From Eubacteriaceae bacterium UBA6119 (GTDB lineage Bacteria; Bacillota; Clostridia; Eubacteriales; UBA1433): a DNA stretch of 64,000 nt. The notes beneath the pieces are model-generated. The model saw only the letters and a list, made by a program, of their open reading frames with translations. It was not told the origin of the DNA and did no database searches. The translations under genes were made by a program, and so were the position numbers. Within the stretch, counting starts at the first letter, position 1, and each line of letters opens with the position of its first letter. Location: contig DIVZ01000001.1 in NCBI GenBank assembly GCA_002423395.1, positions 7,023-71,022 on the forward strand, in the 5' to 3' direction. This document shows positions 35,556 to 45,054 of this stretch, one piece after another.

Positions 35556-35604
35556 GTACACGCGTTAATGTATAATATAAACAGCATACTGAAAGGATCT
35601 TAGG

Positions 35605-36510
35605 ATGTACGAAGAGTTTAAAAATTTTATATATAATCAATTGGACGATTCAGAAATCATATTGAATGCTGATATGAGCAGATACTCATCTTTTAAAGCC
35701 GGCGGTAAAGCAGACATTCTTTTAAATATTAACAATATAGGCAAAATAAAAACCATATTAAAAGAAATCATAGCCAAAAATATAAAATACAGTATTATAG
35801 GCAACGGAACAAATATTTTAGTAAAAGATTCGGGATATCGCGGAGTTTTAATCCGCATATGCGAAAATATGAATTCTTTCTACGTAAAAGAAAATATGAT
35901 AATTGCCCAATCAGGAGCGCTGCTATCTTCGGTCAGCAAGGCTGCCGCAGACAATGGCATAGGCGGTTTGGAATTTTTAAACGGCATTCCGGGAAGCGTT
36001 GGCGGAGGCGTTTGCATGAACGCAGGCGCATATGGAAAAGAAATCAAAGATGTGCTTTTGAAAGTTGAAATCTTAAGCTTTGAAGGAAGCATTAAAACAA
36101 TTCCTGCTGAAAATCTAAATTTAAGATACAGAAACAGCGCTATAAAAGACAGCGGGGATATTGTTATAGGCGCGGTATTTGTCGGAGCTTTTATGAACAA
36201 AGATGAAATATTCTCTCAAATGGCAGAATTAAACGCAAAAAGGCGAGATAAGCAGCCGCTGGAATATCCGAGCGCCGGAAGTACATTTAAAAGGCCTGAG
36301 GGATATTTTGCGGGAAAACTCATAGAAGATTGCGGACTAAAAGGTAAAGGTATAGGCGGAGCGAAAGTAAGCGAAAAACATGCAGGTTTTATAATAAATT
36401 ATAATAACGCTACTGCAAAAGATATTTTGGATACCATAGAAATGGTAAGAGCGACAGTAAAGGCCAAATTTGGAGTTGTATTAGAGAACGAAGTTAAAAT
36501 ATTGGGATAG
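35605..36510 (+). CDS. murB: UDP-N-acetylenolpyruvoylglucosamine reductase (type I-like)
   Basis: A 301-residue flavoenzyme of peptidoglycan precursor synthesis, reducing UDP-GlcNAc-enolpyruvate to UDP-MurNAc with NADPH. FAD region GNGTNILV, NGIPGSVGGGVCMNAGAYGK, and active-site YPSAGSTFKRP (catalytic Ser) are all present, with a C-terminal Glu in LENEVKIL. Short-type length as in Firmicutes. It is 49 bp after the solute-binding-like gene and is followed by a strong terminator. Confidence 0.96.
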   Translation: MYEEFKNFIYNQLDDSEIILNADMSRYSSFKAGGKADILLNINNIGKIKTILKEIIAKNIKYSIIGNGTNILVKDSGYRGVLIRICENMNSFYVKENMIIAQSGALLSSVSKAAADNGIGGLEFLNGIPGSVGGGVCMNAGAYGKEIKDVLLKVEILSFEGSIKTIPAENLNLRYRNSAIKDSGDIVIGAVFVGAFMNKDEIFSQMAELNAKRRDKQPLEYPSAGSTFKRPEGYFAGKLIEDCGLKGKGIGGAKVSEKHAGFIINYNNATAKDILDTIEMVRATVKAKFGVVLENEVKILG

Positions 36511-36534
36511 CTTAAAAAAGTGTTGATATTTAAA

Positions 36535-36565
36535 AAAGACAGCATATTCATATATGCTGTCTTTT
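36535..36565. terminator. Bidirectional terminator after murB
   Basis: AAAAGACAGCATAT pairs with ATATGCTGTCTTTT, between convergent murB and the M23 gene. Confidence 0.92.
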
Positions 36566-36580
36566 AATATTCAATTATTG

Positions 36581-38233
36581 CTATGGCTGCAGTGCTGTAA
36601 CTCGTCGCCCAACTGATAAGTACGGGAAATAAGTCAAAATTACCTGAGGTGAATCGTTATATCTTATAGCAAAGTGCAAATGCGATCCTGTGCTGTTGCC
36701 GGTGTTTCCCATGCTGGCTATTACTTGACCCTGTGAAACAGTTTGCCCTACACTCACTTTATAACCAGACAGATGCCCGTACAATGATGAATACCCGTTC
36801 GCATGTTTAATTATAATGCACATACCGTATCCCGAATTCCAGGTCGCCATTGCGACAACACCTGCATCTGTCGCGTATATTGGAGTGCCGACTTTGTTTG
36901 CAATATCTACTGCTCTTCCTCCGGCATGAGAGCCGGGTTTATTTACAGCTGACACAACACCGGATGCGGGAATTATGAAGTTGCCGGAACTTGCTACAGA
37001 CGGAAGCGCCATTGTGCCCAGTATCAATACTTCATCTACAGGGTCCTTTATGCGTTCCTTTGCTAATACCTGCCTGCTTATTTCTGTACCGTTTTCATAC
37101 GTAATTATTGCAGTTATTTTATCCTGCCCCAGCACGCCCTCAGACGCTACTCTCTCGGCGCCCTCAAACATTGTACTGTCATATTGATATTTTGAACCGT
37201 ACTGCACATCTTCCGTAAAATTAACTTCTTTTACTGTTCTTATAGTTAAAAGCGGTTTGCTGTTGCTTGTTTGTGTAGTCTTAAATTTGTCTTTGTCTAT
37301 GCTGAATGCAGTCATGATTTTATTTTGATCTGACAGTTCCGATACTGATTTAACCTGAACGCTGTCATTGGCTGCTGCGATATTCTCCGTGCTTGTATCT
37401 TTTGTACCAAATACGCTGGCAACCACATCTTCTACAGTCTCAACTTGTGATAGGGGAATTATTTTTTCTTCCATAGTAATTTTCTGGTCTATTTGCGCGT
37501 CCTGCAGCAGTTTTTCATTATCTGTTGTTGAACTATACTGCATTGTAAGTTCTTTTATTAAGTTTTCACCGTCTTCTTTCGAACCTACGCTCGCAAGCTC
37601 CTGACCGTCAACGTATATTACAACACCTTTAACATATAAATCAAATCCGTTGTCGTATACGGTGCGTTTACATTCTTCGGAGTCCATCGTACTTCCAACC
37701 TTTGTTACCGGAGCCTTAGTATAAACAACCGTATGCTCATAATATAAATCCCCGATATTATACCATTCGCTCATATTATCTTCTATATTATCAAGAGCGC
37801 TTTCAAAAACCTGCGGGTCCTTTACGACACCGACATCTTCACCGTTTAAATATACACTATAACCGTATGCCATTTGAGGCATGAATATAATCAGCGCTCC
37901 AATAAGCAGCGCGCATATCACAAGGGCTGATTTTAAATTTTTTATTCGGATTGCGTGAAGACCTTTTAATATGATATATAAAAAATTCGCGATGTAAAAT
38001 TTAATTGCACATTGCGTCCAGCATAATTTATAATCAGTTTCACTTACCCACATTCCAAAAGACGTAGTATTGACAAGCTTGCTGCTTATTTTCTTGGCAT
38101 TTATGTCCTTCTGCCATTTTACATAAGTCATCTCATCAATCATATGATGTCGGTTAATTTTTTTTAGTATTCTGGAATTGACTATTTCCAGCCTTCTGTC
38201 ATAATTCCGTCTTACTTGAAATCTTAATTTCAT
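36581..38233 (-). CDS. M23 metallopeptidase with G5 domain
   Basis: A 550-residue cell-wall hydrolase. A basic N-terminal cytoplasmic part (about 1-105) is followed by one membrane anchor (about 110-130). LysM-like/stalk sequence comes next, then a G5 domain (about 335-410, VKEVNFTEDVQYGS to VLAKERIKDP), and a C-terminal LytM/M23 domain with H-A-G-G-R-A-V-D-I and H-L-H-F-A-I zinc residues. ATG 38233 is preceded by AAAAGGTG; an upstream in-frame start at 38263 lacks an SD. The long cytoplasmic N-terminus is unusual for the family. Confidence 0.93.
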   Translation of the reverse strand: MKLRFQVRRNYDRRLEIVNSRILKKINRHHMIDEMTYVKWQKDINAKKISSKLVNTTSFGMWVSETDYKLCWTQCAIKFYIANFLYIILKGLHAIRIKNLKSALVICALLIGALIIFMPQMAYGYSVYLNGEDVGVVKDPQVFESALDNIEDNMSEWYNIGDLYYEHTVVYTKAPVTKVGSTMDSEECKRTVYDNGFDLYVKGVVIYVDGQELASVGSKEDGENLIKELTMQYSSTTDNEKLLQDAQIDQKITMEEKIIPLSQVETVEDVVASVFGTKDTSTENIAAANDSVQVKSVSELSDQNKIMTAFSIDKDKFKTTQTSNSKPLLTIRTVKEVNFTEDVQYGSKYQYDSTMFEGAERVASEGVLGQDKITAIITYENGTEISRQVLAKERIKDPVDEVLILGTMALPSVASSGNFIIPASGVVSAVNKPGSHAGGRAVDIANKVGTPIYATDAGVVAMATWNSGYGMCIIIKHANGYSSLYGHLSGYKVSVGQTVSQGQVIASMGNTGNSTGSHLHFAIRYNDSPQVILTYFPYLSVGRRVTALQP

Positions 38234-38286
38234 GTCACACCTTTTACAATAATGATATTGCATAGTTACATTTTAGTTACAAAATC

Positions 38287-38314
38287 ATTATATACGAAAA
38301 CAGTCGCAAGTCAA
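38287..38314 (-). promoter_or_regulatory. Promoter of the M23 gene
   Basis: Minus strand: TTGACT (38314-38309), 16 nt, TATAAT (38292-38287), 54 bp before the ATG. Confidence 0.75.
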
Positions 38315-38382
38315 GCATAAAATTGCCTGAGAAAATTGAATATGCTAAAATATTAAATAAATGTAATCATAAAATTAGCGTA

Positions 38383-39141
38383 CTATTTAGAAAAAGAATA
38401 AAATATGTCTGAATTAATGATATTTTGTCTGCAATTAATTTTGAAGGCTTCTTCTATATATTTTTTTTCATATACACAATCAGGCTCGCAGCAGCACAAA
38501 ACGTTTCCGTTATTCATAACGCAAACTAAATCCGAATTCATCATTGCCTGCGATATGTCATGCATTACCATTATAATGGTTTTACCATTTTCATTAAGTT
38601 TCTTTATTAAATCGATTATTTCCATCTGGTGATATATATCAAGATGAGTAGTAGGCTCGTCAAGTAATATTACATCAGTATCTTGCGCTATCGACATGGC
38701 AATATATACTCTTTGCCGTTCTCCGCCCGATATCTGCAGAATATTCTTTTCTTTTAAATCATAAGTTTTTGTAAGTTCCATTGCCATATTCACAATTTGT
38801 TTATCTTTCTCTGACGGCTTTCGCGAAAACCCAGAATAAGGAAATCTGCCATGCATTATAAGATTATAAACATTCACATTAGCCGCATTTCTAATTTGCG
38901 GCAGCATAGCGATCTTTTGCGCAAGCTGTTTCGGAGAGAATTGTTCTATACCTTTCCCCTCAAATAATACGCTGCCGCTGACTGGATTAATGAGCCGTGA
39001 CATTGTTTTTAAAAGCGTTGTCTTTCCGCAGCCGTTAGGGCCTATAATACTTGTTATTTTATTTTTTTTAAAAGTAACATTAATGTTTTTAATTACGTCT
39101 GTTTTGCCGTATCCCGCAGTTACGTCGATCAATTCAATCAT
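38383..39141 (-). CDS. ABC transporter ATPase, siderophore/haem/cobalamin type
   Basis: A 252-residue FecE/BtuD-like ATPase: Walker A GPNGCGKTT, Q-loop, signature SGGERQRVYIAM, Walker B VILLDEP, H-loop MVMHDIS. It overlaps the permease stop by 8 nt and is the last gene of the four-gene operon that begins with the reductase at 41973. Confidence 0.95.
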   Translation of the reverse strand: MIELIDVTAGYGKTDVIKNINVTFKKNKITSIIGPNGCGKTTLLKTMSRLINPVSGSVLFEGKGIEQFSPKQLAQKIAMLPQIRNAANVNVYNLIMHGRFPYSGFSRKPSEKDKQIVNMAMELTKTYDLKEKNILQISGGERQRVYIAMSIAQDTDVILLDEPTTHLDIYHQMEIIDLIKKLNENGKTIIMVMHDISQAMMNSDLVCVMNNGNVLCCCEPDCVYEKKYIEEAFKINCRQNIINSDIFYSFSK

Positions 39142-40168
39142 AAAGCCTGCCTCTTCTTTGCTTAAACAGCAAGTATATAAAAAACGGTCCTCCTATAGCC
39201 GACATCATAATTCCTACGGGCAGTTCGTACGGAGCAAATATCATACGCGATATAAAATCACAAGATAATACGAAAACCGCTCCAAGCGCAGCGCTTGCAG
39301 GTATTAAATACTTATTATCCGCACCTATTATGCTTCTGCATATATGCGGAATTATAAGTCCGACAAAACCTAAAAGCCCCGAAAAACTCACCGCGCTTCC
39401 TGCCAGCAGAGCGGATGTTGATATTAGTATCATTCTAATAACATTAACGCGCATACCCAGTGTTGCCGCTATATCGTCTCCCAAAGCAAGCACGTTCATT
39501 TCATTGCTTAATAAAAACGCAGCAATTAAACCGATTGTTATATAAATAAGAGAATAAAACACTGCATCGGAACTCACGGATGAGAACCCTCCGACCATAA
39601 AAGAATTTGCGCTAAGCATAATATCCGGGTCAAGAGTAAAAATTGCGTCTATTATTGCCGAAAAAAAACTGCCTATTGCTATTCCCGCAAGAATAATAGT
39701 TATTCTTGATGCGCCTGTTTTATACGCAATAAAATATATAAACAAAGCCGCAATAAGCGCGCCTGCAAAAGCGGCTGCCGGCGCAAGAGAAATATATGAA
39801 GGAAAAAAAGCCGTAAGCATCACAACAAACAATCCCGATCCTGAGTTTATGCCGATTATATTCGGACTTGCCAATGCATTGTTTAAAACGGACTGCAAAA
39901 CAGCGCCCGCTGTAGCTAAAGCCGCTCCGGCGGCTATTGCGGCTATAGTTCTGGGAATTCTTACAAAAACTATTATTTTATAAACAGAATCGGCGCTGTT
40001 ATTATTTAACAGCGCTGAATATATACTTTTTAAGGATAATTTTACAGATCCGAAAACAATGCTTATTAATGCCATGGCTATAAGCGAAACTAAAATAAAA
40101 ATGATTATATTAATTTTAGCTTTGTTGCTTCTATTTATTTTCGTAGAGATCTTCGTATAAAATTTCAT
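39134..40168 (-). CDS. FecCD-family iron/cobalamin ABC permease
   Basis: A 344-residue membrane protein of about ten helices. VRIPRTIAAIAAGAALATAG near the N-terminus and GLIIPHICRSIIG (coupling region) are FecCD/BtuC hallmarks. It overlaps the binding-protein stop by 38 nt, so it is translated in coupling. Ligand class: chelated iron, haem or cobalamin. Confidence 0.95.
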   Translation of the reverse strand: MKFYTKISTKINRSNKAKINIIIFILVSLIAMALISIVFGSVKLSLKSIYSALLNNNSADSVYKIIVFVRIPRTIAAIAAGAALATAGAVLQSVLNNALASPNIIGINSGSGLFVVMLTAFFPSYISLAPAAAFAGALIAALFIYFIAYKTGASRITIILAGIAIGSFFSAIIDAIFTLDPDIMLSANSFMVGGFSSVSSDAVFYSLIYITIGLIAAFLLSNEMNVLALGDDIAATLGMRVNVIRMILISTSALLAGSAVSFSGLLGFVGLIIPHICRSIIGADNKYLIPASAALGAVFVLSCDFISRMIFAPYELPVGIMMSAIGGPFFIYLLFKQRRGRLYD

Positions 40169-41069
40169 AAGATTCTGCCCATCTTGTATTTGGCTTATAA
40201 TGGAAGTGATCCTTGTCTAAAATGTAGATATGATTATTTTTTATAGCATTTATACCTTGAAGCGCTTGGTTTGTAAGTATGCTTTTTTTAGCTTCCGCAA
40301 TGGCTTCGCTTTCAGCGCCCATAGTGGAAATAAATATATAATCGGGATTTGCGACAATTATCTGCTCTATATTTAAATTTTCAAGAAGCGAAGGATATAT
40401 TGACGCTATATTCACAGCTTTTAAATCTTTAAGCATAGCCCCAACCATATTATCATCCCCTTTGGATTTTACGCCGGTGGAATAAGCTCTTAAATAAAGC
40501 ACTTTGGGAGAGCTTGTCATTTTTTCAGCTTTGCTCATAATACTATTGATTTCTTCTTTAATATCCAGCCCGTTTTTCTTATATAAATCTTTGCGTCCTG
40601 TTATATCGGTAAGAACAGAAAGCATATCTAAATAATCTGAAAAATGCTCCACTTTAAAAAAAGCGCATGTAATGCCTGCTTTCCTTAATGTTTCCGCCGC
40701 CTGCACTTGCGATGAGATATCAGCAGAAAGTATAACAAAATCAGGATTAAGACTTATTATTTTTTCTAAATTGGGCGCTTTTACCGTACCTATTATTTCT
40801 ACGCCTGTGCCCAAATTTAATTTTCTCTCATTTATTGCATCATCAGTAGCAGCTATAACATTGCCTCCAGCAAGCTGCCAAGTTTCTGTAAATGAACCAA
40901 AAAGCGATACTACGCGCAAAGGGTTTGATACTGTTACTTTATTGCCAAGCGCGTCTGTGAATGTATAATTTTTTTGTTTATTATCTTTGTCAGATGAAGA
41001 GCATGAGCAAAACATCAGCAACAAAATTATTAATAGTATTACTGTCAAATAATTCTTAGTTCTGCGCAT
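40131..41069 (-). CDS. ABC substrate-binding lipoprotein (FecB/BtuF class)
   Basis: A 312-residue lipoprotein with LLLMFC lipobox (Cys21). The fold is a two-lobe periplasmic binding protein joined by a long helix: VSLFGSFTETWQLAG, APNLEKIISLNPDFVIL, and NPDYIFISTMG near the end are class III features. It overlaps the reductase stop by 14 nt. It delivers the ligand to the FecCD permease next in the operon. The ligand is not evident. Confidence 0.92.
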   Translation of the reverse strand: MRRTKNYLTVILLIILLLMFCSCSSSDKDNKQKNYTFTDALGNKVTVSNPLRVVSLFGSFTETWQLAGGNVIAATDDAINERKLNLGTGVEIIGTVKAPNLEKIISLNPDFVILSADISSQVQAAETLRKAGITCAFFKVEHFSDYLDMLSVLTDITGRKDLYKKNGLDIKEEINSIMSKAEKMTSSPKVLYLRAYSTGVKSKGDDNMVGAMLKDLKAVNIASIYPSLLENLNIEQIIVANPDYIFISTMGAESEAIAEAKKSILTNQALQGINAIKNNHIYILDKDHFHYKPNTRWAESYEILYEDLYENK

Positions 41070-41973
41070 TTTTTTCTAAAATCTGTGCCTTTCTTTCAAG
41101 CAAATCGTTTGATTTTAATATTTCCTCAACTTTGTCCATTCCGAGTCTGTCTACAATAACTCCGAATCTTTCCTGCGGTTTTCCTTCTTTAATATATAAT
41201 AATAATATTTTTTCTATAAGTTCAAACAGTTCATCTTTTGAATAAACATAACTGTCCATCAAAGAGCCCATTCTTACAACTTTTCCCCATTTACCGCCGA
41301 GGTATATTTTAAAACATTTCTCCCCGCTGTCGGCTACCCCGAACGGACAGGCGCCAATACATTTACCGCATTTGGTGCATACATCATTATCTGGTCCCGT
41401 TTTTTTCTTAAATGTTTTCATCGGACATTTAGGTTCAACTACGCACTTTTCACATCCAACGCATTTACTTAAGTCAAATTTCGGCTTATATAGTGCTACA
41501 ATACCCAAATCGTTAATATCAGGTTTTATACAGTTATTGGGGCAACCGCCTACACCAATTTTAAATTTATGCGGAAGTCTTACGTTTCTGTATCCGTCAT
41601 AGAATTTTTTATGAATTTCAAGGGCCAGAGCTTGTGTATCAACATTGCCGTGAGGACATACCGTTCCCTTACACGCCGTTACCGGGCGCACTTTCGCGCC
41701 TGTTCCGCCTGCATATAAATCTGCTTTTGCCAGTTCGTCAGAAACATTTTGGATATCATCGTAAGCTATGCCGGGAAGTTCTATGCCTAGTCTCGATGTA
41801 ATGGTGATTTTGCCGTTTCCGTATTTGTCCGCGACTTTGGAAAGAGCGGCTGCCTGCACTGTCGAAAGCACGCCGTTTTTTGTAACAATTCTAGCAGAAA
41901 CTGTATCGCCTTCACGGTTGGGCACAAAACCCATGCCTTTATACTTCTTTTTTATTTCTTGTGTAATTTCCAC
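41056..41973 (-). CDS. Sirohaem/4Fe-4S reductase of the nitrite/sulfite reductase family with ferredoxin domain
   Basis: A 305-residue protein. An N-terminal ferredoxin-like half-domain is followed by T-A-C-K-G-T-V-C-P-H-G and G-G-C-P-N-N-C, the cysteine pairs of the sirohaem-linked cluster; the first pair is C-x4-C, not the more usual C-x5-C. A two-cluster ferredoxin insert has C-V-G-C-E-K-C and CTKCGKCIGACP. It resembles AsrC-type anaerobic sulfite reductases, but no asrA or asrB is nearby. It is first of an overlapping operon with a chelate ABC importer, so it may act on the imported compound. Assignment to the family is firm; substrate is not. Confidence 0.85.
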   Translation of the reverse strand: MEITQEIKKKYKGMGFVPNREGDTVSARIVTKNGVLSTVQAAALSKVADKYGNGKITITSRLGIELPGIAYDDIQNVSDELAKADLYAGGTGAKVRPVTACKGTVCPHGNVDTQALALEIHKKFYDGYRNVRLPHKFKIGVGGCPNNCIKPDINDLGIVALYKPKFDLSKCVGCEKCVVEPKCPMKTFKKKTGPDNDVCTKCGKCIGACPFGVADSGEKCFKIYLGGKWGKVVRMGSLMDSYVYSKDELFELIEKILLLYIKEGKPQERFGVIVDRLGMDKVEEILKSNDLLERKAQILEKNAQN

Positions 41974-42202
41974 ATTAAACCTCCGATTTATAATATATTT
42001 ACATATTTATTGTTACCAAAAATTATACAAATGAGTATACTTAAATATAATTATAATACATTAATTTAACATACTCAATAATTAACAAGCCAATATTTTG
42101 TTAAATGTAAGACAAAATATCTTTACAATATGCAATTTATTTGTTTTAATAATTAAAATAGTCTTGCATCTTTTTAAAAGAGCGAGAACAGGAGGAATAA
42201 AA

Positions 42203-42793
42203 ATGAAAGAACTTTTAAAAAACACCCGCAATCTCACCTTTTTGGGAGTTATGACGGGGCTGTCAATCATCTTTGTATTTGCAACGGTAATACCCGCATT
42301 TTCAGCGAGCATGGCGATAGTTATGTTCTTGCCGACAATTATAGCGGGTATTGTTTTAGGTCCGAAAGCCGGCTGGCTTATGGGCACAATAGCGGGCATT
42401 CTGACCTTGCTAAGAGCTGTTATAGCTCCAATGTCACCACTTGATCCCCTATTTATCAATCCGCTGGTATCTGTTTTACCTAGAATGTTTATTGGAGTTG
42501 TTGCATATTACTTGTTTGCTCTTATAACAAAAAATGGTAAAAACACTGCCAGAGTAGCAGTCGGAAGCGCTATTGCCGGAGCAGGAGCTATGATTACAAA
42601 CACCACATTGGTGATGACTGCACTATATCTGCTTTATGCACAGAAAATTGTTGCCACATTCGGAATGTCATTCAAAGCTCTTTTAACTATAGTTATAACA
42701 TCAAGTGCAATAGTAGAAGCCATAAGCGGTGCGGCTTTAACAATGGCAATAGCTACTGTTTATTTCAGAGTTAAAAAATCAAAAAGAGCATAA
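42203..42793 (+). CDS. ECF transporter S component, probable pantothenate
   Basis: A 196-residue membrane protein with six helices, the size and pattern of ECF-type vitamin-binding S subunits. ATG 42203 is chosen because AGGAGG ends 7 nt upstream; a longer frame from 42098 has no SD. coaX (pantothenate kinase) begins 44 bp downstream, which points to pantothenate (PanT-like) as substrate. The energising EcfA/EcfT genes are not in the window. Confidence 0.82.
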   Translation: MKELLKNTRNLTFLGVMTGLSIIFVFATVIPAFSASMAIVMFLPTIIAGIVLGPKAGWLMGTIAGILTLLRAVIAPMSPLDPLFINPLVSVLPRMFIGVVAYYLFALITKNGKNTARVAVGSAIAGAGAMITNTTLVMTALYLLYAQKIVATFGMSFKALLTIVITSSAIVEAISGAALTMAIATVYFRVKKSKRA

Positions 42794-42837
42794 AGTTTTA
42801 TACATAAAAAAAGCAAATCAATTCAGGCGGTTTAAAA

Positions 42838-43614
42838 ATGGTATTAGTAATAGATATAGGCAACACGACTTGCCGGTTCGGTTTATTTAAAGATGATGAA
42901 ATTCTTGCGGTTTGGAAAATTATAACATCAGCGCAGAAAACAAGCGATGAATATTTGATATTAATAAACGATTGGTTTTTACAAAATAATTATAAAAAAG
43001 AAGATGTTATAGGAGTAGTCATTTCGTCTGTTGTGCCTAATGTAATGCACTCTTTTATAAACGCGGCAAACAAAGCGTTTAATATTGCTCCATTGATTGT
43101 TAAAGCCGGTATAAAAACAGGGATATTTATTCAAACGCCCGATCCGAAAGAAGTAGGAGCCGACAGAATATCGGACGCTGTTGCCGGATACTATCTTTAC
43201 GGCGGACCGTGCCTTGTTTTGGATTTCGGAACCGCAACAACTTATAATCTTGTAAGCCCGGACGGAATTTTTATAGCCGGCGTTACCGCCCCCGGAATAC
43301 AGATATCTGCGGATGCGCTTTGGTCAAAAGCTGCGCTGCTTCCTCATATTGAAATAACAGAACCGCCGTCAATACTTACCAAAACCACAATAACAAGTAT
43401 GCAGGCGGGTATTGTTTACGGTCATGTTGGCGCGGTAGAATATATCGTTAAAAAAATGAAAGAAGAATCCGGATATCATGATGCAAAAATTATCGCAACA
43501 GGCGGATACGCTCAGATAATAAATAAAGTAACAGATATAATCGACGTATACGATCCTATGCTTACTTTAAGGGGAATGAAAATTATCTGGGATAAGAATT
43601 ATGCAAAAAAATAA
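42838..43614 (+). CDS. coaX: Type III pantothenate kinase
   Basis: A 258-residue ASKHA-fold kinase catalysing the first step of coenzyme A synthesis. DIGNTTCRFGLF (phosphate 1), DFGTATTYN (phosphate 2) and an adenosine region G-G-Y-A-Q near the C-terminus are present. Type III enzymes need a monovalent cation and resist CoA feedback. It overlaps dusB by 14 nt and follows the S-component. Confidence 0.96.
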   Translation: MVLVIDIGNTTCRFGLFKDDEILAVWKIITSAQKTSDEYLILINDWFLQNNYKKEDVIGVVISSVVPNVMHSFINAANKAFNIAPLIVKAGIKTGIFIQTPDPKEVGADRISDAVAGYYLYGGPCLVLDFGTATTYNLVSPDGIFIAGVTAPGIQISADALWSKAALLPHIEITEPPSILTKTTITSMQAGIVYGHVGAVEYIVKKMKEESGYHDAKIIATGGYAQIINKVTDIIDVYDPMLTLRGMKIIWDKNYAKK

Positions 43615-44566
43615 ATTGCTTGAAAATATGAAAAATAGAAATTATACAGCTTTAGCTCCAATGGCAGGTATTACAGACCTGCCATTTAGAATTACCTGCA
43701 AACGCTGCGGCGCGGATGTTGTCTACACCGAAATGATAAGCGCAAAAGCCTTATACTACAAAAATGAGAAAAGTATAAAAATGCTTAGAACCACTGATGA
43801 AGAATGCCCATGCGTTGTGCAGTTGTTCGGCTCGGAAGCGGACGTAATGTCATCGGCAGTTGAAAGCTATATAAACAACTCGGATTTCGCCGGAATTGAC
43901 ATAAACATGGGATGCCCCGTGCCCAAAGTAGTTAAAAGCGGCGAAGGCAGCGCACTTATGAGAACGCCTGAAAAAGCTTATGATATTGTAAGGGCAGTGA
44001 AGGATGTAAGCGGACTTCCGTTAAGCGTTAAGATTCGCTCAGGCTGGAACGAAAATGAGATAAACGCGGTTGAGTTTTCTTGCCTTATGCAAAAAGCGGG
44101 AGCTGATTTGATTATCGTGCATCCGCGCACGAGAGAGCAGTTTTTTTCGGGGCACAGCGACTGGAGTATAATAAAGGAAATAAAAGACAGCATTGATATA
44201 CCGCTTATAGCGAGCGGAGACATTACAAGTCCCGAAACAGCGGAAGACATATTGAGGCTGACAGATGCGGACGGAATAATGATAGGCCGCGCCGCCATGG
44301 GCAACCCTTGGATATTTTCACAAATTAAACAATATAAAAAAGACGGCTGTTATGCAAAACCTTCGGCTGACGAAATAAAGCAGCAGATAAAAATTCATCT
44401 TGATATGGCGCTTGCGGACTGCATTGAACGTTACGCAATAGCTAACATGCGAAAACATATCTTCTGGTATACAAAAGGGCTGCCTGATTCTAACAAGATA
44501 AGAAATCAAATATCTTCTGCAGAGAGCAGAAAAGAGATTCTTGACATATTAGATATAACATCATAA
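43601..44566 (+). CDS. dusB: tRNA-dihydrouridine synthase
   Basis: A 321-residue FMN barrel enzyme reducing uridines in tRNA. The motif DINMGCPVPKVVKSGEGSALM contains the catalytic Cys, and PLIASGDI with IMIGRAAMGNPW are the FMN phosphate segments. The C-terminal helical tRNA-binding domain is complete. It is the third gene after the S-component and coaX, with 14-nt overlap. Confidence 0.95.
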   Translation: MQKNKLLENMKNRNYTALAPMAGITDLPFRITCKRCGADVVYTEMISAKALYYKNEKSIKMLRTTDEECPCVVQLFGSEADVMSSAVESYINNSDFAGIDINMGCPVPKVVKSGEGSALMRTPEKAYDIVRAVKDVSGLPLSVKIRSGWNENEINAVEFSCLMQKAGADLIIVHPRTREQFFSGHSDWSIIKEIKDSIDIPLIASGDITSPETAEDILRLTDADGIMIGRAAMGNPWIFSQIKQYKKDGCYAKPSADEIKQQIKIHLDMALADCIERYAIANMRKHIFWYTKGLPDSNKIRNQISSAESRKEILDILDITS

Positions 44567-44615
44567 ATATAATGATAATGGATTAATAAAGACATAATAA
44601 GATTTATAATTACTC

Positions 44616-44657
44616 ATAAAAATATCCCGGGAAATATTACCGGGATATTTATTTTTT
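44616..44657. terminator. Bidirectional terminator between dusB and the thioesterase gene
   Basis: AAATATCCCGG (44620-44630) pairs with CCGGGATATTT (44640-44650), followed by ATTTTTTA and preceded by an A-rich tract. Confidence 0.9.
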
Positions 44658-44658
44658 A

Positions 44659-45033
44659 TTATTTACCGAATTTTGTTGTATCAATTATAAATCTGTCGTG
44701 AGTGCCTCTTCCAATCGGTTTATCATTGTAGAAGCTTTCCACTTCAAATATAAGTTTTTTGCGGTCAATTTCTTTTAACGTCGCTTTTGTTACAACTGTT
44801 CCGCCTACCGGAGTAGCCGCCAAATGGTCAATGCAAACTCTTGTGCCTACCGTTGTATGGTTTTCAGGCAGAGCATCCTGTACCGCCTGATAGCTTGTCA
44901 TTTCCATCAATGTTATCATATAAGGGGTTGATAACACTTGCGCGGAGCCGCTTCCCATATGAGAAGCTGTCATTTCTTTCGTAACAACTGTCTGCATTTC
45001 TTTGCTCATTCCAACTTTTACATCAAATTCCAT
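44659..45033 (-). CDS. Hotdog-fold thioesterase (FlK-like)
   Basis: A 124-residue single hotdog domain. Thr near T-P-Y-M-I, Glu in ITLMEMTSY and His in VCIDHLAATPVG line up with the Thr-Glu-His triad of the fluoroacetyl-CoA thioesterase group. Most genomic members cleave an unknown acyl-CoA. It lies 21 bp downstream of ftsH, on the same strand, and could be read through. Confidence 0.88.
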   Translation of the reverse strand: MEFDVKVGMSKEMQTVVTKEMTASHMGSGSAQVLSTPYMITLMEMTSYQAVQDALPENHTTVGTRVCIDHLAATPVGGTVVTKATLKEIDRKKLIFEVESFYNDKPIGRGTHDRFIIDTTKFGK

Positions 45034-45054
45034 AAAACACCTCTATATTATAAT

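Noticed and set aside
41056..41973. Reading this gene as a dissimilatory or assimilatory sulfite reductase proper
   Set aside because: It is a single short subunit with no asrAB, dsr or cys partners in the window, and its first Cys spacing differs.
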